NCBI RefSeq assembly: GCF_020782875.1
Contig: NZ_JAJGBN010000004.1
Coordinates: forward strand, 186,001-250,000
DNA: 64,000 bases
Direction: 5' to 3'
From: Allomuricauda sp. M10
Lineage (GTDB): Bacteria > Bacteroidota > Bacteroidia > Flavobacteriales > Flavobacteriaceae
Part shown: one piece after another, positions 61,346 to 64,000 of the stretch
How positions within the stretch are numbered: position 1 is the stretch's first letter
Layout of the letters: every line of letters starts with the position of its first letter
Position numbers and translations under genes: made by a program
Notes under the pieces: generated by a model
What the model was told of the DNA's origin: nothing
Seen by the model: the letters and a program-made list of their open reading frames with translations, nothing else
Databases searched by the model: none

Positions 61346-61993
61346 TTAAAATCTTTTCTTGCGGCTTCTTTGCCCACCTTTTTTGTTGGTTCCGTTTCTG
61401 TTGGATTTGGCCTGTCTGCTTTTCAGAAACTGATTGCTTTCGGTCAAGTTTTCGCCATCCCTTGCCAAATCGATTTGCCCATCACTCATATCTTTCAAAT
61501 GCTCAAAAATGGCAGTATCCTCAACGGTATCCTTGTTCCAGGTCAAGTAGCACTTTTTCATGTGGTTGGCAATAGCATATTCCAATCCTGAACGCATATC
61601 GCCTTTTTCCCATTTAACGGCCACATCTATCATACGTTTGATGTTATTCCCGTAAAACCGATATTTTGGGTGGTTCTGTGGATATTTCAACGGTTCTGGA
61701 CGTTGCTGCAACACTTCCTTTGAAGTAATGGGAAATGGCGAATCCACATCCAGTTTAAAATCGGACATGATGAACAACTGATCCCATAATTTATGCTGAA
61801 AATCAGGCACATCACGAAGGTGGGGCTGAAGGTTGCCCATCACACTGATAATGGCCTTGGCTTCCTTGTTACGTTCCTCACGATCCGCAATGGCAACGGC
61901 ATGGTCCACCATCTTTTGAAAATGACGGCCATATTCCGGAATATAAAGTTGTGGACGTTCAGTATTGTACTCTAAGTTTTCTACTATATTCAA
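61346..61993 (-). CDS. DUF4290 domain-containing protein
   Basis: 215 residues: NLEYNTERPQLYIPEYGRHFQKMV, KLWDQLFIMSDF and the repeated HMKKCYLTWNKDTVED segment match DUF4290, a Bacteroidetes family of unknown function. A basic, low-complexity tail (KSRQAKSNRNGTNKKGGQRS) may bind nucleic acid. Precedes murA by 15 bp, and this murA link is common in Flavobacteriia. Confidence 0.88.
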   Translation of the reverse strand: MNIVENLEYNTERPQLYIPEYGRHFQKMVDHAVAIADREERNKEAKAIISVMGNLQPHLRDVPDFQHKLWDQLFIMSDFKLDVDSPFPITSKEVLQQRPEPLKYPQNHPKYRFYGNNIKRMIDVAVKWEKGDMRSGLEYAIANHMKKCYLTWNKDTVEDTAIFEHLKDMSDGQIDLARDGENLTESNQFLKSRQAKSNRNGTNKKGGQRSRKKRF

Positions 61994-62076
61994 TTTAAAA
62001 CGTTTAGAAAATTAATAATGGGAAGTCTCTATCCGATAACGTCCGCAAAATAATAAAATTATGGCAAAGTCTGCCG

Positions 62077-62364
62077 TTATAAGGAAATTACACCCTCTAC
62101 AATGGCCACTTCCTTGTACTTGGCGATCACTTCATCGGGATCCTTCAAATTTACGGTAATGGAAAGACTGGTATAGGTTCCTTTTTTGGATTGTTTGGAT
62201 TCGATGACAGCCCCGGTATTATTAAAAATTTCATGTATCTGGGCAATGCGATCCTCATCGGTCGGAACAATAAATTTGTATAGATAATCAGAGGGCCAAA
62301 CGGTGTTTTCCAAGAGTTGCTCCCTCAACCTTTCGTAAAATTCATCCGTGCTATCCTTCTCCAT
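62077..62364 (-). CDS. DUF493 family protein
   Basis: 95 residues from Met at 62364 (MEKDSTDEFYERLREQL). The longer open frame continues upstream to 62613 but those residues overlap the AAA ATPase gene on the other strand and do not resemble DUF493, so I reject them. FIVPTDEDRIAQIHEIF, KQSKKGTYTSLSITV and EVIAKYKEVAIVEGV are typical. A small ferredoxin-like fold resembling ACT/regulatory domains; function unknown. Confidence 0.88.
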   Translation of the reverse strand: MEKDSTDEFYERLREQLLENTVWPSDYLYKFIVPTDEDRIAQIHEIFNNTGAVIESKQSKKGTYTSLSITVNLKDPDEVIAKYKEVAIVEGVISL

Positions 62365-62452
62365 GCCCTTATTTTTTACAAATATAGGGTTTACCCAACA
62401 ATTTTTTTTCCTTGGGGCTATTTCATTACTTTGTACCATCAAATTAAGATGT

Positions 62453-63016
62453 TTGGGCAAGAATAAGGTTGTAATCACTGGTGCGCCGGGAACCGGTAAG
62501 ACTTCCATCGTGAACGGATTGGAACAAAAGGGCTTCCATTGTTTCCATGAAATTATTCGCGATATGACCTCCAAAGCAAAGAAAGAAGGTAATTCCAATG
62601 AATTTGTGAGCAACCCTTTGGTTTTTGTGGAAGATGCCCATCAGTTCAATATGGACTTGCTCCTTGGCCGTACCGCCCATTACAAACAATCGTTAAAAAC
62701 CAACGTACCCATCAGTTTTTTTGATCGTGGCATACCGGATGTGCTGGCCTATATGGATTTCTTTGGACAAGTATATGACGAAGAATTCATGGCTTACTGC
62801 GAGATCCATCGCTATGATTCCGTGTTCATTGTTCCCCCGTGGGAAGAAATCTATATTTCGGACAACGAACGGTTGGAATCTTTCGAAGAAGCGGAAAAAA
62901 TACATTTGGCCCTAATGGCCACTTACTCCCAATTTGGCTATAACCCCATTGAAGTGCCAAAAGATGAAGTCCCCAAGCGGATTGATTTTATTTTGGAAAC
63001 ACTTAATACCATGTAG
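62453..63016 (+). CDS. AAA-type ATPase / P-loop kinase-like protein
   Basis: 187 residues from a TTG at 62453 (MGKNKVVITGAPGTGKTS); the nearest in-frame ATG is far upstream (62348) and would add an unlikely 35-residue hydrophobic extension, while the ATG at 62449 is out of frame. Walker A GAPGTGKTS, then FFDRGIPDVLAYMDFF (Walker B/DRG), matching the AAA_28 family of predicted ATPases. Substrate unknown. It ends at 63016 and overlaps the recQ start by one base. Confidence 0.82.
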   Translation: MGKNKVVITGAPGTGKTSIVNGLEQKGFHCFHEIIRDMTSKAKKEGNSNEFVSNPLVFVEDAHQFNMDLLLGRTAHYKQSLKTNVPISFFDRGIPDVLAYMDFFGQVYDEEFMAYCEIHRYDSVFIVPPWEEIYISDNERLESFEEAEKIHLALMATYSQFGYNPIEVPKDEVPKRIDFILETLNTM

Positions 63017-64000
63017 TGCAAAAGAATACCAAAGTCATTTTACAGGAATACTGGGGGCATAATAATTTTAGGGGTTCCCAGCAAACCATCATTGATTCGG
63101 TTCTTTCCGGAAAAGATGTATTGGCCTTGATGCCCACAGGTGGTGGCAAATCCATTTGCTATCAAGTGCCCGCCATGGCCAAAGAGGGTCTTTGTATTGT
63201 GGTCTCGCCTCTTGTAGCATTGATCCAAGACCAAGTATCCCAATTAAAAAAGAAGGGTATCAAAGCCATTTCACTTACTGGCGGCATCCCATTTGACGAA
63301 CTCAATGACCTCTTGGACAATTGCCTGTTCGGAAACTATAAATTTCTGTATCTATCCCCTGAAAGACTGCAACAAAGCTTGGTTCAGGAGCGGATCCAGG
63401 AAATGGACGTGAACCTGATCGCCATTGATGAGGCACACTGTATCTCCCAATGGGGCAATGATTTTAGGCCTGCGTATTTAAGTTGTTCCATTCTGAGGGA
63501 ATTATTGCCGAACATACCCATTATTGCCCTGACTGCGACAGCTACTCCTAGGGTTGTGGATGATATTCTTGAGAACCTGAAACTAGAAAACGCCCAAATT
63601 TTCAAGGATTCCTTCACTCGCCCCAATATTATCTTTAGGGTAAAACGTACCGAAGACAAGCTGTTTCAACTCAAAAAATATGTGGGCAAAATTTCAGGAA
63701 GCACCATTGTCTATGTACGTTCCCGAAAAATGTCCGTTTCGCTTTCCAAGTTTTTGAATGAGAATGGATTTTCGGCCACCTTTTTTCATGGGGGAATAAC
63801 CAAATCCGAAAAGTCGGAAAAACTCAACCTTTGGTTGAACGGGGATATCCGGATCATTGTAGCCACCAATGCCTTTGGGATGGGAGTGGACAAACCAGAT
63901 GTTCGATTGGTCGTCCATTTTCAAATTCCGGACAGTTTGGAAAGCTATTACCAAGAGGCCGGACGGGCCGGAAGGGATGGTCAACCTTCGGTAGCTTTGA
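63016..64000 (+). CDS. recQ: ATP-dependent DNA helicase RecQ (partial)
   Basis: 328 codons to the window edge, from GTG 63016, whose G is the last base of the preceding TAG. Helicase motifs in order: Q motif and LMPTGGGKSICYQ (I), LIAIDEAHCISQWG (II, DEAH), IIALTATATPR (III), IVYVRSRKMS (IV), IVATNAFGMGVDKPDVR (V) and QEAGRAGRDG (VI). SF2 3'-5' helicase that processes recombination and repair intermediates. The RQC and HRDC regions lie beyond the window. Confidence 0.95.
   Translation, partial: MQKNTKVILQEYWGHNNFRGSQQTIIDSVLSGKDVLALMPTGGGKSICYQVPAMAKEGLCIVVSPLVALIQDQVSQLKKKGIKAISLTGGIPFDELNDLLDNCLFGNYKFLYLSPERLQQSLVQERIQEMDVNLIAIDEAHCISQWGNDFRPAYLSCSILRELLPNIPIIALTATATPRVVDDILENLKLENAQIFKDSFTRPNIIFRVKRTEDKLFQLKKYVGKISGSTIVYVRSRKMSVSLSKFLNENGFSATFFHGGITKSEKSEKLNLWLNGDIRIIVATNAFGMGVDKPDVRLVVHFQIPDSLESYYQEAGRAGRDGQPSVAL

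Noticed and set aside
62365-62613. N-terminal extension of the DUF493 gene
   Set aside because: It overlaps the ATPase gene on the other strand and adds residues unlike DUF493; Met at 62364 gives the normal family length.
1-64000. Prophage, integrative element or insertion sequence
   Set aside because: No integrase, transposase, phage structural gene or target-duplicated inverted ends were seen; all genes are chromosomal in character.

Overview
The window comes from a Flavobacteriaceae chromosome and most resembles the Muricauda/Allomuricauda (Flagellimonas) group. Support for this: menaquinone genes, a BshB1-type bacillithiol deacetylase, a fused CcsBA cytochrome c biogenesis protein, DUF4290, DUF2853, DUF2911 and CAL67264-family proteins, TonB-plug/CarboxypepD_reg proteins, few Shine-Dalgarno sequences, and promoters of the Bacteroidetes form TTG-N17-23-TAnnTTTG. 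There is no prophage, transposase, rRNA operon or CRISPR. Both ends cut genes: fumC on the left, recQ on the right. The genus is inference from gene content.

Layout. 1-7646: fumC end, a coiled-coil membrane protein, an MBL-fold lipoprotein, ettA, a Gfo/Idh oxidoreductase, a palindromic intergenic element and an acyl-CoA carboxylase beta subunit. 7652-13411: three tandem barrel-less TonB-plug/TPR/DUF2135-like proteins, the first-transcribed with a von Willebrand A domain. 13449-17884: an M24 peptidase, then menE-CPBP-menC. 18727-22871: a sensor kinase and a LytTR response regulator separated by 1.4 kb of noncoding DNA. 22905-29102: menA, SPOR, cvfB, DUF2853, menD, menF and a hotdog thioesterase (menB and menH are not here). 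29157-39676: hydrolases, a D-amino-acid-oxidase-like enzyme, an M28 lipoprotein peptidase, tRNA-His, a hybrid-less TPR histidine kinase, bshB1, a PLP lyase and a MATE pump. 39849-46484: ccsBA, DUF2520-kdsC-like-maf, and a ferredoxin/U32 hydroxylase pair. 46722-51077: a secreted PIG-L deacetylase, a 33-residue membrane peptide and a Na+/solute symporter. 52151-54659: SRPBCC-SDR-photolyase behind a perfect inverted repeat. 54757-58229: M20 amidohydrolase, pirin, alpha/beta hydrolase. 58331-60022: an ArsR repressor with three SRPBCC proteins behind a repeated operator. 60023-64000: murA (Asp in place of the catalytic Cys), DUF4290, DUF493, an ATPase and recQ.

The most striking unexplained structure is 20847-22043. 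Three copies of a direct-repeat operator (half-sites exactly 21 bp apart) each sit exactly 29 bp from a flavobacterial -7 box on the minus strand. One drives the sensor kinase gene. The other two precede near-identical ~85-nt elements ending in terminator hairpins, which I read as paralogous small RNAs. I infer a LytTR-type regulon: kinase, regulator, operators and two sRNAs, with an eight-copy repeat array between the sRNAs. It lies inside the otherwise metabolic menaquinone locus.
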